Shown here in pieces: positions 32,919 through 42,395 of a stretch of 64,000 nt of DNA (positions are counted from its first letter, which is position 1; each line of letters starts with the position of its first letter). The stretch is from Ottowia sp. (lineage in GTDB: Bacteria > Pseudomonadota > Gammaproteobacteria > Burkholderiales > Burkholderiaceae_C), in the NCBI RefSeq assembly GCF_016703145.1, contig NZ_JADJCO010000003.1, positions 558,001 to 622,000 of the forward strand, given 5' to 3'. The position numbers and the translations under genes were made by a program. The notes beneath the pieces were generated by a model, which had not been told where the DNA came from, searched no databases, and saw nothing but the letters and a program-made list of their open reading frames with translations.

Positions 32919-34325
32919 TCATTTGCCGATGCAGAAGCGCGCAAAGATGACCCCCAGCAGGTCATCGGCCGTGAACTCGCCGGTGATCGCGCCCAGCGCG
33001 TTCTGCGCCAGGCGCAGCTCCTCGGCCAGCAGGTCGAGCGCGGGGCCTTGGAGGTGGGCGCCGGCATCGTGCAGGTGGCCGGCGGCCTGGGCCAGTGCCT
33101 GCAGGTGGCGTTCGCGCGCCAGAAACAAGCCCTCGCCCGCGCCGCCCTGCCAGCCGGCCAGATGCAGCAGGCGCTGGCGCAACTCGTTCAGGCCTTCGCC
33201 GGTGCGCGCGGACAGCAGCAGGCCGTCAGGCGGCACGGCGGCGCCGGGCGCGGCGTCGTGCTTGTTCCACAGGTGCAGCACGGGCACCGCGGCGGGCAGC
33301 TTGCGTTCGATCACGCTTTCCGCCGCGATGTAGTCCGGCGCATCGCGGCGCGTGAGGTCGTGCAGCCACAGCACGGCGTCGGCGCTTTCGATGTGGTCCC
33401 AGGCACGCGCGATGCCGATGCGCTCCACCTCGTCGCCGCTCTCGCGCAGGCCGGCGGTGTCGAGCACGTGCAGCGGCACGCCGTCGATCTGGATGGTCTG
33501 CTGCACCACGTCGCGCGTGGTGCCGGCGATGGGGGTGACGATGGCCAGCTCGGCGCCCGCCAGCGCGTTCAGCAGGCTGCTCTTGCCAGCGTTGGGCTGG
33601 CCGGCGATGACCACCTTGATGCCCTCGCGCAGCAGCGCGCCCTGGCGCGCGCGCGCCTGCACGCCGGCCAGGGATTGCTGCAAGTTTGATAGCTGTCCGC
33701 GCACATCGTGCGCCGACAGAACGTCGATTTCTTCTTCAGGAAAGTCCAGCGTGGCCTCGATCAGCATGCGCAGGTGAACGAGGCCATCGCGCAGCGCGTG
33801 CACCGCGCGCGAGAACTCGCCCGCCAGCGACCGGCTGGCTGAGCGCGCGGCGGCGGCGGTGCTGGCGTCGATCAGGTCGGCCACGGCCTCGGCCTGCGCC
33901 AGGTCCAGCTTGCCGTTCAAAAACGCACGCTCGGTGAATTCGCCCGGCCGCGCCAGGCGCAGGCGGGGCAGGCGCGGCAGGCCGGCGGCCGGATCGACCT
34001 CGGCGGCGGCCTGCAGGCAGCGCGCCAGCAGCAACTGCAGCACCACCGGGCCGCCGTGCGCCTGCAGCTCCAGAACGTCCTCGCCGGTGTACGAGCGCGG
34101 TGCCGGGAAGTGGAGGGCCAGGCCCTGGTCGATGGGCGCGCCGCCTTCGTCCAGAAAGGGGCCGTAGCTGGCCTCGCGCGGCGCCAGCACGCGCCCGCAC
34201 AGGGCCTGGGCCAGCGCGCGCAGGTCGGGCCCGGACACGCGCACGATGCCCACCGCGCCGCGCCCGGGCGCGGTGGCGATGGCGGCGATCGGATCGGGCG
34301 TGGAGCGGGGCGGCGGGATGGGCAT
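32919..34325 (-). CDS. mnmE: tRNA uridine-5-carboxymethylaminomethyl modification GTPase
   Basis: 468 residues, normal length. The N-terminal tetrahydrofolate-binding domain begins DPIAAIATAPGRGAVGIVRVSG. The G domain has GQPNAGKSSLLN (G1), IAGTTRD (G2), DTAGLRES (G3) and NKHD (G4). The C-terminus ends FCIGK, the invariant C-x-I-G-K. With MnmG it modifies U34 of several tRNAs. ATG 34325 gives the expected start PIPPPRSTPDPIAAIATA; the longer frame overlaps the divergent DyP region. A dispersed ATAGC repeat (33681-33702) is read in frame around RGQLSNLQQSLAG. Confidence 0.96.
   Translation of the reverse strand: MPIPPPRSTPDPIAAIATAPGRGAVGIVRVSGPDLRALAQALCGRVLAPREASYGPFLDEGGAPIDQGLALHFPAPRSYTGEDVLELQAHGGPVVLQLLLARCLQAAAEVDPAAGLPRLPRLRLARPGEFTERAFLNGKLDLAQAEAVADLIDASTAAAARSASRSLAGEFSRAVHALRDGLVHLRMLIEATLDFPEEEIDVLSAHDVRGQLSNLQQSLAGVQARARQGALLREGIKVVIAGQPNAGKSSLLNALAGAELAIVTPIAGTTRDVVQQTIQIDGVPLHVLDTAGLRESGDEVERIGIARAWDHIESADAVLWLHDLTRRDAPDYIAAESVIERKLPAAVPVLHLWNKHDAAPGAAVPPDGLLLSARTGEGLNELRQRLLHLAGWQGGAGEGLFLARERHLQALAQAAGHLHDAGAHLQGPALDLLAEELRLAQNALGAITGEFTADDLLGVIFARFCIGK
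33681..33702 (+). repeat. Dispersed ATAGC/GCGC repeat inside mnmE
   Basis: CAAGTTTGATAGCTGTCCGC then GC. It has the TTTGATAGCTG core and GCGC arm and is read in frame on the minus strand within mnmE. Confidence 0.55.
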
Positions 34326-34407
34326 GGCGGGGGATGGTAGCTTGCGCCCTATCATTCCCACTGTTCGACGCTTTCCGTACCCCCCAACAAGCCACGAGGC
34401 CCTGCCC

Positions 34408-35289
34408 ATGCTCGCCGCCGACCACTGCCAAGCCGCCATCCTGCAAACCACGCCGCCGCTGGCGTGCTACCTCAGCTTCACCCTGTTCGATGTGACGCAG
34501 GCGCCCGCCGCGCTGCGCGCCCTGGCGCCGCTGGCCGACGGCCGGGCGCTGGTGCTGGGCGTGGGACAGACGCTGGCGGTGGCGCTGGGCCGGCCGGTGG
34601 CAGGGCTGCGCGACTTCCCTCAGATCGCCGCGCCGGGCGTGGATGCGCCGGCCACGCCGGGGGCGCTGTGGTGCTGGCTGCGCGGCGACGACCGGGGCGA
34701 CTTGCTGCTGCGCGCGCAGCAGGTGGCCAAGGTTTTGGCGCCGGCTTTCGCGCTGCAGGCCTGCGCGGACGGCTTCCGCCACGGCGGGGCGGTCAACCGC
34801 GACCTGTCGAGCTACGAGGACGGCACCGAGAACCCCGAGGGCGACAAAGCCGTCGCGGCCGCCATTGACGCGCGGGGGGCTAGCTTCGTTGCCGTGCAGC
34901 AATGGCGGCACGACTTCGCCCGCCTGGCCGCGCAGCAGGCGGCCGGCCGCATGGACGACGTGATCGGCCGCCACCACGCCGACAACAGCGAGTACAAGGA
35001 TGCGCCGGCGTCGTCGCACGTCAAGCGCACGGACCAGGACAGCTTCAAGACCGACGCGCACATCCTGCGGCGCAACATGGCCTGGGGCGAGGGCCTGCGC
35101 GGCGGCACCATGTTCGTCGGCTTCGGCCACTCGCTGGACGCCTTCGAGATGCAGTGGCGCCGCATGATGGGCGTGGAAGACGGCGTGACGGACGGTCTCT
35201 TCACCTTCACGCGGCCGGTGACGGGCGCCTACTTCTGGTGCCCGCCGGTGAAGGACGGGCGCGTGGATCTGGGCGCGCTGGGAATCTGA
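34408..35289 (+). CDS. DyP-type heme peroxidase
   Basis: 293 residues of the ferredoxin-like DyP fold. The signature GxxDG region appears as YEDGTENPEGD near residue 135 with the distal Asp. VIGRHHADN supplies the proximal-side His, and RRNMAWG and GTMFVGFGHSLDAFEMQWRRMMG complete the class B pattern. It reduces hydrogen peroxide while oxidising dyes or small organics; some members are encapsulin cargo, but no encapsulin gene is nearby. ATG 34408 is used because MLAADHCQAAILQTTPP is the family N-terminus. It is divergent from mnmE, 82 bp between starts. Confidence 0.9.
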   Translation: MLAADHCQAAILQTTPPLACYLSFTLFDVTQAPAALRALAPLADGRALVLGVGQTLAVALGRPVAGLRDFPQIAAPGVDAPATPGALWCWLRGDDRGDLLLRAQQVAKVLAPAFALQACADGFRHGGAVNRDLSSYEDGTENPEGDKAVAAAIDARGASFVAVQQWRHDFARLAAQQAAGRMDDVIGRHHADNSEYKDAPASSHVKRTDQDSFKTDAHILRRNMAWGEGLRGGTMFVGFGHSLDAFEMQWRRMMGVEDGVTDGLFTFTRPVTGAYFWCPPVKDGRVDLGALGI

Positions 35290-35370
35290 CGGGCCGGCCC
35301 TAGCCGCCGGCGCCCACCCTCGCAGGGGTGGAAATTTTCAATGAAATCGGCCTTTAGCCCACGTACTCAT

Positions 35371-35398
35371 TGCGCCAATAGCTATTCTTTATATAGCA
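35371..35398 (-). repeat. Dispersed ATAGC/GCGC repeat
   Basis: TGCGCCAATAGCTATTCTTT then ATATAGCA in the 131-bp gap between the convergent DyP and CoA-transferase genes. The GCGC arm precedes ATAGC here, so it is the reverse-type arrangement. Confidence 0.6.
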
Positions 35399-35420
35399 AA
35401 CGAGACGCACCGAGAGTGGG

Positions 35421-36623
35421 TCAAGCCACCGCCTTGCCGTCGCGCAGGCGGGCGATCTCGGCGGCGTCGTAGCCCGCCTCGCGCAGGACTTCATCGGTGT
35501 GCTGGCCCACGTCGGGCGCCTTGCGCGGCTTCACCTTGGCAACGCCGGCCACGTGCAGCGGGCTGTCCACGGTCATCAGGGTGTCGTTCTCGAACGGCAC
35601 CAGCACCCCGGCGTCGATGGCCTGCTGGTCGGTGGCGGTGTCCTCGGCGCTGGCGACGATCTCGAACACCAGCCCGGCCGCATTCAGGATTTGCCGCCAC
35701 TCGGCGCGATCGCGCGTGGCGAAAGCGGCGTCCAACTCGGCGATCAGCGCGTGGGAGTGCTTGAAGCGGTCGGCCTGCTTGGCGAAACGGGGGTCGTCGA
35801 CCAGCACCTCGCGGCCCAGGCACTTGGTCAGCACGGGCCAGTGGCGCTCTTCGTTGAGCAGGGTCAGGATCAGCCACTTGCCGTCGCGGCAGCGGTAGTA
35901 GGCGGTGAGTGCGTTGAACAGTTGCTCGCGCGGCGGCCGGGCGTAGAAGGTGGCCCCGCACAGCGCGGCCTGCACGTTGAAGCCGTTGGCCCAGAAGCCG
36001 TTGGCGATGAGCGAGGAGCCCACCTCCGAGCCGCGCCCGGTGCGCTCGCGCTGGTACAGCCCGACCATGATGGCGCCGAACAGCCCCAGCGCCGACGGAT
36101 GGTCGCCCATGCCGGTGAGCGCGCGCGCGGGCGGCAGGCCGGCGTCCGGACGGCAGCCATCCATGAGGCCGGAGCGGGCCCAGTAGGCGGTCATGTCGAA
36201 GCCGGGCTTGGAGGCTTCGGCGCCGCGCTCGCCGTAGCCGGTGAAGGAGGCGTACACCATCCGCTCGTTCAGCGGGGCGAGCTGCTCGTAGCCCAGTTTG
36301 AGCTTTTTGCGCACGGCCAGCGGGTAGTTGGTGATGAACACGTCCGCCTGGCTGGCCAGCCGGTGCAGCACGGCCTGACCGTCGGGCTGGGTCAGGTCGA
36401 TCACCATGCCGCGCTTGTTGCGGTTGTCCAGCAGCCAGCCGTAGGACTGGTCGGTCTTGGGGTTGCCAGGCAGGCGCGACAGGTTGCGGCCGGCGTCGCC
36501 GACGCCGGGCGGCTCGATCTTGATCACGTCGGCACCGAAGTCGGACAGCACCGTCGCGGCACCGGGCGCGGCGATGAAGCTGCTGCAGTCGATGACGCGG
36601 AGGCCGTCGAAGATATTGCTCAT
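35421..36623 (-). CDS. CaiB/BaiF-family (class III) CoA-transferase
   Basis: 400 residues. Family motifs are LRVIDCSSFIAAPGAATVLSDFGADVIKIEPP at the N-terminus, NRNKRGMVIDL, ASFTGYGERG, and TGMGDHPSALGLFGAIMVGLYQRERTGRG, with the Asp of GDH (near residue 170) as the expected covalent-intermediate residue. The enzyme moves CoA between carboxylic acids; the substrate is unknown. ATG 36623 is followed directly by the family start SNIFDGLRVIDCSS. It is convergent with the DyP gene. Confidence 0.9.
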   Translation of the reverse strand: MSNIFDGLRVIDCSSFIAAPGAATVLSDFGADVIKIEPPGVGDAGRNLSRLPGNPKTDQSYGWLLDNRNKRGMVIDLTQPDGQAVLHRLASQADVFITNYPLAVRKKLKLGYEQLAPLNERMVYASFTGYGERGAEASKPGFDMTAYWARSGLMDGCRPDAGLPPARALTGMGDHPSALGLFGAIMVGLYQRERTGRGSEVGSSLIANGFWANGFNVQAALCGATFYARPPREQLFNALTAYYRCRDGKWLILTLLNEERHWPVLTKCLGREVLVDDPRFAKQADRFKHSHALIAELDAAFATRDRAEWRQILNAAGLVFEIVASAEDTATDQQAIDAGVLVPFENDTLMTVDSPLHVAGVAKVKPRKAPDVGQHTDEVLREAGYDAAEIARLRDGKAVA

Positions 36624-36784
36624 GGTTTGTCTCACTGGTGATGTTGCTTTTGTCGGCGCCTCGCCGGCGGGGGCTGGCGGGCCTGGCCGCCGGCCGGGCT
36701 GCTGTCCTGACCGTGCGGGCCGCTGATCATAGAAGATGGCCGCGGCGCAGCCCTCGTCCACCGGACCGAAGCATCGCCCCGAGA

Positions 36785-36816
36785 AGAAAAAACCCCGGCG
36801 CGCAGGCCGGGGTTTT
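36785..36816 (-). terminator. Rho-independent terminator of the rnpA-yidD-yidC transcript
   Basis: AACCCCGGC (36791-36799) and GCCGGGGTT (36806-36814) form a nine-pair stem. On the minus strand the stem is followed by a run of T (A-run at 36787-36792). It lies 25 bp after the yidC stop, in the correct orientation. Confidence 0.88.
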
Positions 36817-36840
36817 GGGGTCATCCAGGATTTCGCGCCG

Positions 36841-38536
36841 TCAGGAGAACTTGGGCAGGTTGAACTGCGGCGGCACGCCCATGCGGGTGTTGATGATCCA
36901 CTGCTGCGCGATGGACAGGATGTTGTTGGTGATCCAGTACAGCACCAGGCCAGCGGGGAAGAAGAAGAACATCACGCTGAACGCCAGCGGCATGAACCAC
37001 ATCAGCTTGGCCTGCATGGGATCCGGCGGCGCGGGATTCAGGGCCGTCTGAAGCAACGTGCTCATGGTCATGACGACGGGCAGGATGAAGTACGGGTCGC
37101 GCACCGACAAGTCCTTGATCCACAGGATCCAGGGCGCGCCGCGCATCTCCACCGACGACAGCAGCACCCAGTACAGCGCGATGAACACGGGGATCTGGAT
37201 CATGATGGGCAGGCAGCCGCCCATGGGGTTGACCTTCTCCTCGCGGTAGATGCGCATCATCTCCATCTGCATCTGCTGCGGGCTGTCCTTCAGGCGCTCG
37301 CGCAGGGCCGTGACCTTGGGGCTGATGGCCTTCATCTTGGCCATGCTGGCGTAGGCCTTGGCGTTGAGCCAGTAGAAGGCGATCTTCAGCAGCACCACCA
37401 GCGCGACGATCGCCCAGCCCCAGTTGCCGATGAAGCCGTGCAACTGGTCGAGCAGCCAGTACAGCGGCTTGGACAGGATGGTGAGCCAGCCGTAGTCCTT
37501 GACCAGCTCCAGGCCGGGGGCGACGCCTTCCAGCATCTTTTCTTCCTGCGGGCCGACGAACAGGCGCGTGGCCACGGCGCGGCTGGCGCCCGGCGCCACC
37601 TCGCCCACGGGCGCGATCATGCCGGCGGCGTACAGGTTGCTGTCCACCTTGCGCGCGAAGTTGTCGTGCGCGGTGCCGGTGGGCAGCAGCCAGGCGCTGG
37701 CGAAGTAGTGCTGCACCATGGCCACCCAGCCGTCCGGCGAGGCGGTGACGAAATCGGCCTTGCCCTTCTCGATGTCGGAGAAATCGACCTTCTGGAACTT
37801 CTTGGCCTCGGTGTAGAAGGCCGGACCGGTGAAGGTGGAGTAGAACGACGATTCGCCCGCCGGCTTGTTGCCATCGCGCACCAATTGCACGTAGAGCTGT
37901 GGGTTGACGGCCTGGCCGCCGGCGTTGATGACCTCGTGCCGGACGTCCACGACGTAGGCGCCGCGCTTGAGCGTGTAGGTTTTGACCAGCCGCACGCCGC
38001 CCATCTCGGGCGACTCGAAGCGCAGCACCAGCTCGTTCGTGCCGTCGGCCAGTTGCCGCTCGCCGCTGAACTTCATCGCCGCCTTGTGGTTGGGGAACGG
38101 GCCCCCGATCAAGCCCGACTGCGCCTGGTAGACGCGGTCGGCGCTGGTGTCGAGCAGCACGAAGGGGCGGTCCGCGTGCCCCTGCTCGTGGTGCCTGAGA
38201 AATTCGCTGCGGATCACCGAGCCGCCCTCGGTGTCGAACACCAGCTTGAGCACGTCGGTCGTGACCTCGATGCGCTCGCGCGGGATCGCGGCCGCGTCGG
38301 GCGCCCCGGGGATCGGCCCGCCGGCGGGCAGCGCCGGCAAGGCGCCCGGGCGCGGCGGCGGCCGCCGTGGCGCTTGGCGCCGCCGCCGAAGCCGGCGCGC
38401 TGGGTGTGGCGGCCGGCGCCGAGGCGCTGGGGAAGAAGGTGGCCTTGCGGCCGTTGTGCACCTGCCACTGGTCCCACAGCATGACCAGCGAGAAGGCAAA
38501 GATCACCCAGAGGATGGTGCGTCGGATGTCGTTCAT
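36841..38536 (-). CDS. yidC: Membrane protein insertase YidC, frameshifted as sequenced
   Basis: The N-terminus (MNDIRRTILWVIFAFSLVMLWDQWQ from ATG 38536, first membrane helix) lies in one frame. The rest lies in another: the periplasmic domain IEVTTDVLKLVFDTEGGSV, then core helices from LHGFIGNWGWAIVALVVLLK, MGGCLPIMIQIPVFIALYWVLL and FFFPAGLVLYWITNNILS, ending at 36841. The switch is within the GC-rich, Ala/Pro-coding linker at about 38345-38375. The total length is one base more than a multiple of three. YidC inserts and folds inner-membrane proteins and is normally essential, so a sequencing error is likely. It is translationally coupled to yidD (overlap ATGA). A terminator follows. Confidence 0.92.
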
Positions 38537-38820
38537 GTCGGCTCGGAAGTCTTGGCGGGCGGCTCGGCGGCCAGGCCCGGCAGGCGGGTGAAAAGACGGG
38601 GCCGGGCCGCGGGCACCGGATCGCAGCCGCCCGCGCACCAGGGCTGGCAGCGCGCCAGCCGGCGCAGCGTGAGGTAGCTGCCCATGGCCGCGCCATGCCG
38701 CTCCAGCGCCTCGATGGCGTAGCGCGAGCAGGTCGGCTCGAAGCGGCAGGCCGAGCCCAGCCAGGGTGACAGCAGCAGCCGGTAGGCCCGGACGATGGCG
38801 ATCAGCGCGGCCCGGATCAT
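38533..38820 (-). CDS. yidD: Membrane protein insertion efficiency factor YidD
   Basis: 95 residues. The family core is AYRLLLSPWLGSACRFEPTCSRYAIEALERHG, followed by TLRRLARCQPWCAGGCDPVP, with the conserved Cys residues. The N-terminal helix is amphipathic and associates with the inner membrane; YidD assists YidC-mediated insertion. It overlaps rnpA by 4 bp at its start and yidC by 4 bp at its stop, forming the conserved rnpA-yidD-yidC string. The C-terminal Pro/Ala tail is longer than the minimal family. Confidence 0.95.
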   Translation of the reverse strand: MIRAALIAIVRAYRLLLSPWLGSACRFEPTCSRYAIEALERHGAAMGSYLTLRRLARCQPWCAGGCDPVPAARPRLFTRLPGLAAEPPAKTSEPT

Positions 38821-39203
38821 GCCGGCTCCCGCGCGAACAGTTGAATCAGCTCGGCGCGCACCGCGCGCCGCAGCGCCGCCGAGGAGGCGCTGGGAAACTG
38901 CGCCGGCGCGAACGCGGCCCGCAGCCGCACCAGGCGAGCGCCGGTGGCCAGCGGAGACAGGGCGCTTTCACCCACGGCGTAGACCTGCCGGCGGATGGCG
39001 TTGCGCGTCACGGCGCGGCGCGCCCAGCGCTTGGGCGCCATGGCGCCCAGCCAGGCCACGTCGCCGGGCTTGAACAGGCCGTCAGCCGCAGGGTCGTCCG
39101 GCGTCGGCAAGGGCAGCCGGTGCAAGACGAAATGGGCCGTGCGCGCCACCGGCGGGCGGGCCAGCAGCGCCTGGAACTGGGCTCGCGTGCGCAGACGCTG
39201 CAT
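38817..39203 (-). CDS. rnpA: Ribonuclease P protein component
   Basis: 128 residues. It begins MQRLRTRAQFQALLARPPVARTAHFVLH and contains the family RNR-type motif RWARRAVTRNAIRRQVY near residues 60-76, the basic helix that binds RNase P RNA. It helps the catalytic RNA remove 5' leaders from tRNA precursors. It lies 72 bp downstream of rpmH and overlaps yidD by 4 bp. Confidence 0.95.
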   Translation of the reverse strand: MQRLRTRAQFQALLARPPVARTAHFVLHRLPLPTPDDPAADGLFKPGDVAWLGAMAPKRWARRAVTRNAIRRQVYAVGESALSPLATGARLVRLRAAFAPAQFPSASSAALRRAVRAELIQLFAREPA

Positions 39204-39275
39204 GCGCGCGCGCTCAAACCCGGCCAGGCAGACGCCAGCGGCTCACCCATCGCGCGCGCATCCGCCGCAAGGAAA

Positions 39276-39410
39276 TCAGACCGCCAGGCGCTTGCGGCCC
39301 TTGGCGCGGCGCGCCTTGATGACCGCGCGGCCGCCGCGCGTCTTCATGCGGACCAGGAAGCCGTGCGTGCGCGCACGGCGCGTCTTCGAGGGCTGGTAGG
39401 TGCGTTTCAT
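39276..39410 (-). CDS. rpmH: 50S ribosomal protein L34
   Basis: 44 residues, the standard length: MKRTYQPSKTRRARTHGFLVR and a basic C-terminus ending RKRLAV. It is part of the large ribosomal subunit. It is the first gene of the rpmH-rnpA-yidD-yidC cluster, divergent from dnaA, the classical order at bacterial origins. TTTGGAGG lies 10 bp upstream of its start on the opposite side of the dnaA control region. Confidence 0.98.
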   Translation of the reverse strand: MKRTYQPSKTRRARTHGFLVRMKTRGGRAVIKARRAKGRKRLAV

Positions 39411-39728
39411 GACAAATCGTCCTTTGGAGGTTGAATCTCTGTGTGCCGTGGAGTGGTTCCTGGGCCGGCTTGGCGCCGCCCCGGTGCGGCATGGGGTCAC
39501 GGGCAATCCGCCAGGGGCCGCCCCGCCATCCGCGCAGCGGGCATCCATCCCGCCGCCAAGGAAAACCCCGCATTATCGCAAATATTCGCCAACGCTCCAA
39601 TCCGCGGCCCGCACCGGGCAGTTCGACACGCCGCCGGGAAGAGCGCCGCGGTTTGTGGACAACGTGGCCGGCCCGTACAATGCAGCGACCCGGTGCCGGG
39701 AATTTATCCACAAGCCAACTCCCCCTTC
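39411..39728. promoter_or_regulatory. rpmH-dnaA intergenic region, candidate oriC and divergent promoters
   Basis: 318 bp between the divergent rpmH and dnaA starts. It holds a perfect DnaA box TTATCCACA at 39704-39712 and a one-mismatch box in the other orientation (TGTGGACAA, 39654-39662). An AT-richer patch around 39571-39595 (ATTATCGCAAATATTCG) could be an unwinding element. The box near the dnaA start is also suited to autoregulation. Two boxes are few for a full origin, so it may be only the dnaA promoter, with the origin elsewhere nearby. Confidence 0.6.
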
Positions 39729-41147
39729 ATGCAAGAACAGCTCGCGGCCCACCCGGCATCCGAGACGGGTCCGACCCTTTGGCCCGCCTGCCTGGATGTG
39801 CTGGCGCAGGAACTGCCTGAGCAGCAATTCAACACCTGGATCAAGCCCTTGTCGGCCCAGGTGGCGCCTGATTTCTCCCGCTTGACCGTGCTGGTGGCCA
39901 ACCGCTTCAAGCTGGACTGGGTGCGCGCGCAGTACGCGGCACGCATCGTCGCCATCCTGGAGAAACTGCATGGTCAGCCGATTCAACTAGAGTTAGCGCT
40001 TGCTCCTCGGTCATCGCCCACGAAATCAGGGGTTTCCGACGTTTCCAAGCCACTTTCTGGGGCGGCCGAAGCGGCCGAACCCCAGGACGCGCGCCCTCCC
40101 GCCGAAGAACCCGCGCCAGGCGCCCACCGCAGCCGCCTGAACACCGGCCTGACCTTCGAGGCCCTGGTCGAGGGCTCGGCCAACCGCATGGCGCGCGCCG
40201 CCGCCCTGCACGTGGCGGGCGCGCCGGGGCGGCTGTACAACCCGCTGTTCATCTACGGCGGCGTCGGCCTGGGCAAGACGCACCTGATGCACGCGGTGGG
40301 CAACAAGCTGCTGGCCGACCGGCCGGACGCCAAGGTTCTCTACATCCATGCCGAGCAGTTCGTCTCGGATGTGGTCAAGGCCTACCAGCGCAAGACCTTC
40401 GACGAGTTCAAGGAGCGCTACCACTCGCTCGACCTGCTGCTGATCGACGACGTGCAGTTCTTCGCCAACAAGGACCGCACGCAGGAGGAGTTCTTCAACG
40501 CCTTCGAGGCCCTGCTGGCGAAGAAGTCGCACATCGTGATGACGAGCGACACCTACCCCAAGGGCCTGACGGACATCCACGAGCGGCTGGTGTCGCGCTT
40601 CGACTCCGGCCTGACGGTCGCGATCGAGCCGCCCGAGCTGGAGATGCGCGTGGCGATCCTGATGAACAAGGCGCACGCCGAAAGCGCGGAGATGCCCGAA
40701 GAAGTGGCCTTCTTCGTGGCCAAGAACGTGCGCTCCAACGTGCGTGAGCTCGAAGGCGCGCTGCGCAAGATCCTGGCTTATTCGCGCTTCAACCAGAAGG
40801 ACGTGTCCATCCAGCTCGCGCGCGAAGCGCTGCGCGACCTGCTGTCGATCCAGAACCGGCAGATCAGCGTGGAGAACATCCAGAAAACGGTGGCGGACTA
40901 CTACAAGATCAAGGTGGCCGACATGTACAGCAAGAAGCGGCCGGCCTCCATCGCCCGGCCGCGCCAGATCGCCATGTACCTGGCCAAGGAGCTGACGCAG
41001 AAGAGCCTGCCCGAGATCGGCGAATTGTTCGGCGGCCGCGACCACACCACCGTGCTGCACGCGGTGCGCAAGATCGCGGGCGAGCGCCAGCAGTTGACCG
41101 AGCTGAACCAGCAGTTGCACGTGCTCGAACAGACCCTGAAGGGATGA
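39729..41147 (+). CDS. dnaA: Chromosomal replication initiator protein DnaA
   Basis: 472 residues. Domain I (LWPACLDVLAQELPEQQFNTWIKPL) is at residues 14-38. Domain III starts LNTGLTFEALVEGSANRMA and has Walker A GGVGLGKTH, Walker B LLLIDDVQFF and the arginine-finger HERLVSRF. Domain IV ends with GGRDHTTVLHAVRKI, the DnaA-box-binding signature. It binds DnaA boxes and opens the origin. The domain II linker includes a weak dispersed-repeat copy (39981-40010) read in frame. ATG 39729 lies 17 bp after a DnaA box. dnaN and gyrB follow. Confidence 0.98.
   Translation: MQEQLAAHPASETGPTLWPACLDVLAQELPEQQFNTWIKPLSAQVAPDFSRLTVLVANRFKLDWVRAQYAARIVAILEKLHGQPIQLELALAPRSSPTKSGVSDVSKPLSGAAEAAEPQDARPPAEEPAPGAHRSRLNTGLTFEALVEGSANRMARAAALHVAGAPGRLYNPLFIYGGVGLGKTHLMHAVGNKLLADRPDAKVLYIHAEQFVSDVVKAYQRKTFDEFKERYHSLDLLLIDDVQFFANKDRTQEEFFNAFEALLAKKSHIVMTSDTYPKGLTDIHERLVSRFDSGLTVAIEPPELEMRVAILMNKAHAESAEMPEEVAFFVAKNVRSNVRELEGALRKILAYSRFNQKDVSIQLAREALRDLLSIQNRQISVENIQKTVADYYKIKVADMYSKKRPASIARPRQIAMYLAKELTQKSLPEIGELFGGRDHTTVLHAVRKIAGERQQLTELNQQLHVLEQTLKG
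39981..40010 (+). repeat. Possible dispersed repeat in the dnaA domain II linker
   Basis: GATTCAACTAGAGTTAGCGC then TTGCTCCTCG. It has the A/T block, a TTAGCGCTTGC core and the CTCCT arm of the other copies and is read in frame. It is more diverged than most. Confidence 0.4.
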
Positions 41148-41257
41148 CGCCGGCGATGCCCCGCGCCCAGCGGGGCCGCCGGTAAAACCGGCGACAATAC
41201 AGGGTTCGCCGCCGCCGGCCGCCGTCCCATCATCACGACGAGGAACAAGAGGAAGAC

Positions 41258-42388
41258 ATGATCGTTCTGAAGACCACCCAAGACAGGCTGCTGGCGGCGC
41301 TTCAGTCCGTGTCGGGCATCGTGGAGCGGCGCCACACCCTGCCGGTGCTGGCCAACGTGCTGATCCGCAAGGCGGGCGAGGCCACGCAGCTCACCACCAG
41401 CGACCTCGAAATCCAGATCCGCACCGCCGCCGAGCTGGGCGGCGACGCGGCCGGCTTCAGCACCACCGTCGGCGCGCGCAAGCTGATCGACATCCTGCGC
41501 ACCATGCCGGCCGACCAGGTCGTCAGCCTGGAGTCGCAGCAGTCCAAGCTCATCCTCAAGGGCGGCAAGAGCAAGTTCACGCTGCAAACCCTGCCGGCCG
41601 AGGACTTCCCCCTGGTGCAGGAATCGCCCAGCTTCGGCCCCGCCTTCCAGGTGCCGCAGAAGACGCTGAAGAGCCTGCTCGACCAGGTGGCCTTCGCCAT
41701 GGCGGTGCACGACATCCGCTATTACCTCAACGGCATCCTGTTCGTGGCCGAGGGCCGGCAGCTCTCGCTCGTGGCCACCGACGGCCACCGCCTGGCGTTC
41801 TCCAGCGCCACGCTTCAAGTCGAGGTGCCCAAGCAGGAGGTCATCCTGCCGCGCAAGACCGTGATCGAGCTGCAGCGCCTGCTGTCCGACGCCACCGCGC
41901 CCGAGGGGCAGGAGGCGCCGATGATCGAGATGCAGTTCGCCGGCAACCAGGCCAAGTTCAGCTTCGGCGGCATGGAGTTCGTCACCAAGCTGGTCGAGGG
42001 CAAGTTCCCCGACTACAACCGCGTGATCCCCAAGAACCACCAGAACGGCGTCACCCTCGGCCGCGCGCCGCTGCTGGCCAGCCTGCAGCGCACCGCGATC
42101 CTGACCAGCGACAAGTTCAAGGGCGTGCGCCTCAACTTCGAGCCCGGCACCCTGCGCATCGCCTCCAGCAATGCCGAGCAGGAAGAAGCCGTGGACGAGC
42201 TCGACATCGACTACGACGGCGACCCGATCGAGATCGGCTTCAACGTCACCTACCTGATCGACGCCCTGGCCAACATGAGCCAGGAGGAAATGATCCGCAT
42301 CGAGCTGCAGGACGCCAACAGCTCGGCGCTGCTGACCCTGCCCGACAACGCCGAGTTCAAGTATGTGGTGATGCCGATGCGCATCTGA
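41258..42388 (+). CDS. dnaN: DNA polymerase III beta subunit (sliding clamp)
   Basis: 376 residues, slightly longer than E. coli DnaN (366). It begins MIVLKTTQDRLLAALQSVSGIVERRHTLPVLANVLI and ends FKYVVMPMRI, both highly characteristic, including the C-terminal M-P-M-R-[IL]. Three clamp domains tile the length. The ring-shaped dimer tethers polymerase III to DNA. It lies 110 bp after dnaA, probably co-transcribed, and is followed by a hairpin before gyrB. Confidence 0.98.
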   Translation: MIVLKTTQDRLLAALQSVSGIVERRHTLPVLANVLIRKAGEATQLTTSDLEIQIRTAAELGGDAAGFSTTVGARKLIDILRTMPADQVVSLESQQSKLILKGGKSKFTLQTLPAEDFPLVQESPSFGPAFQVPQKTLKSLLDQVAFAMAVHDIRYYLNGILFVAEGRQLSLVATDGHRLAFSSATLQVEVPKQEVILPRKTVIELQRLLSDATAPEGQEAPMIEMQFAGNQAKFSFGGMEFVTKLVEGKFPDYNRVIPKNHQNGVTLGRAPLLASLQRTAILTSDKFKGVRLNFEPGTLRIASSNAEQEEAVDELDIDYDGDPIEIGFNVTYLIDALANMSQEEMIRIELQDANSSALLTLPDNAEFKYVVMPMRI

Positions 42389-42395
42389 CGGCGCT

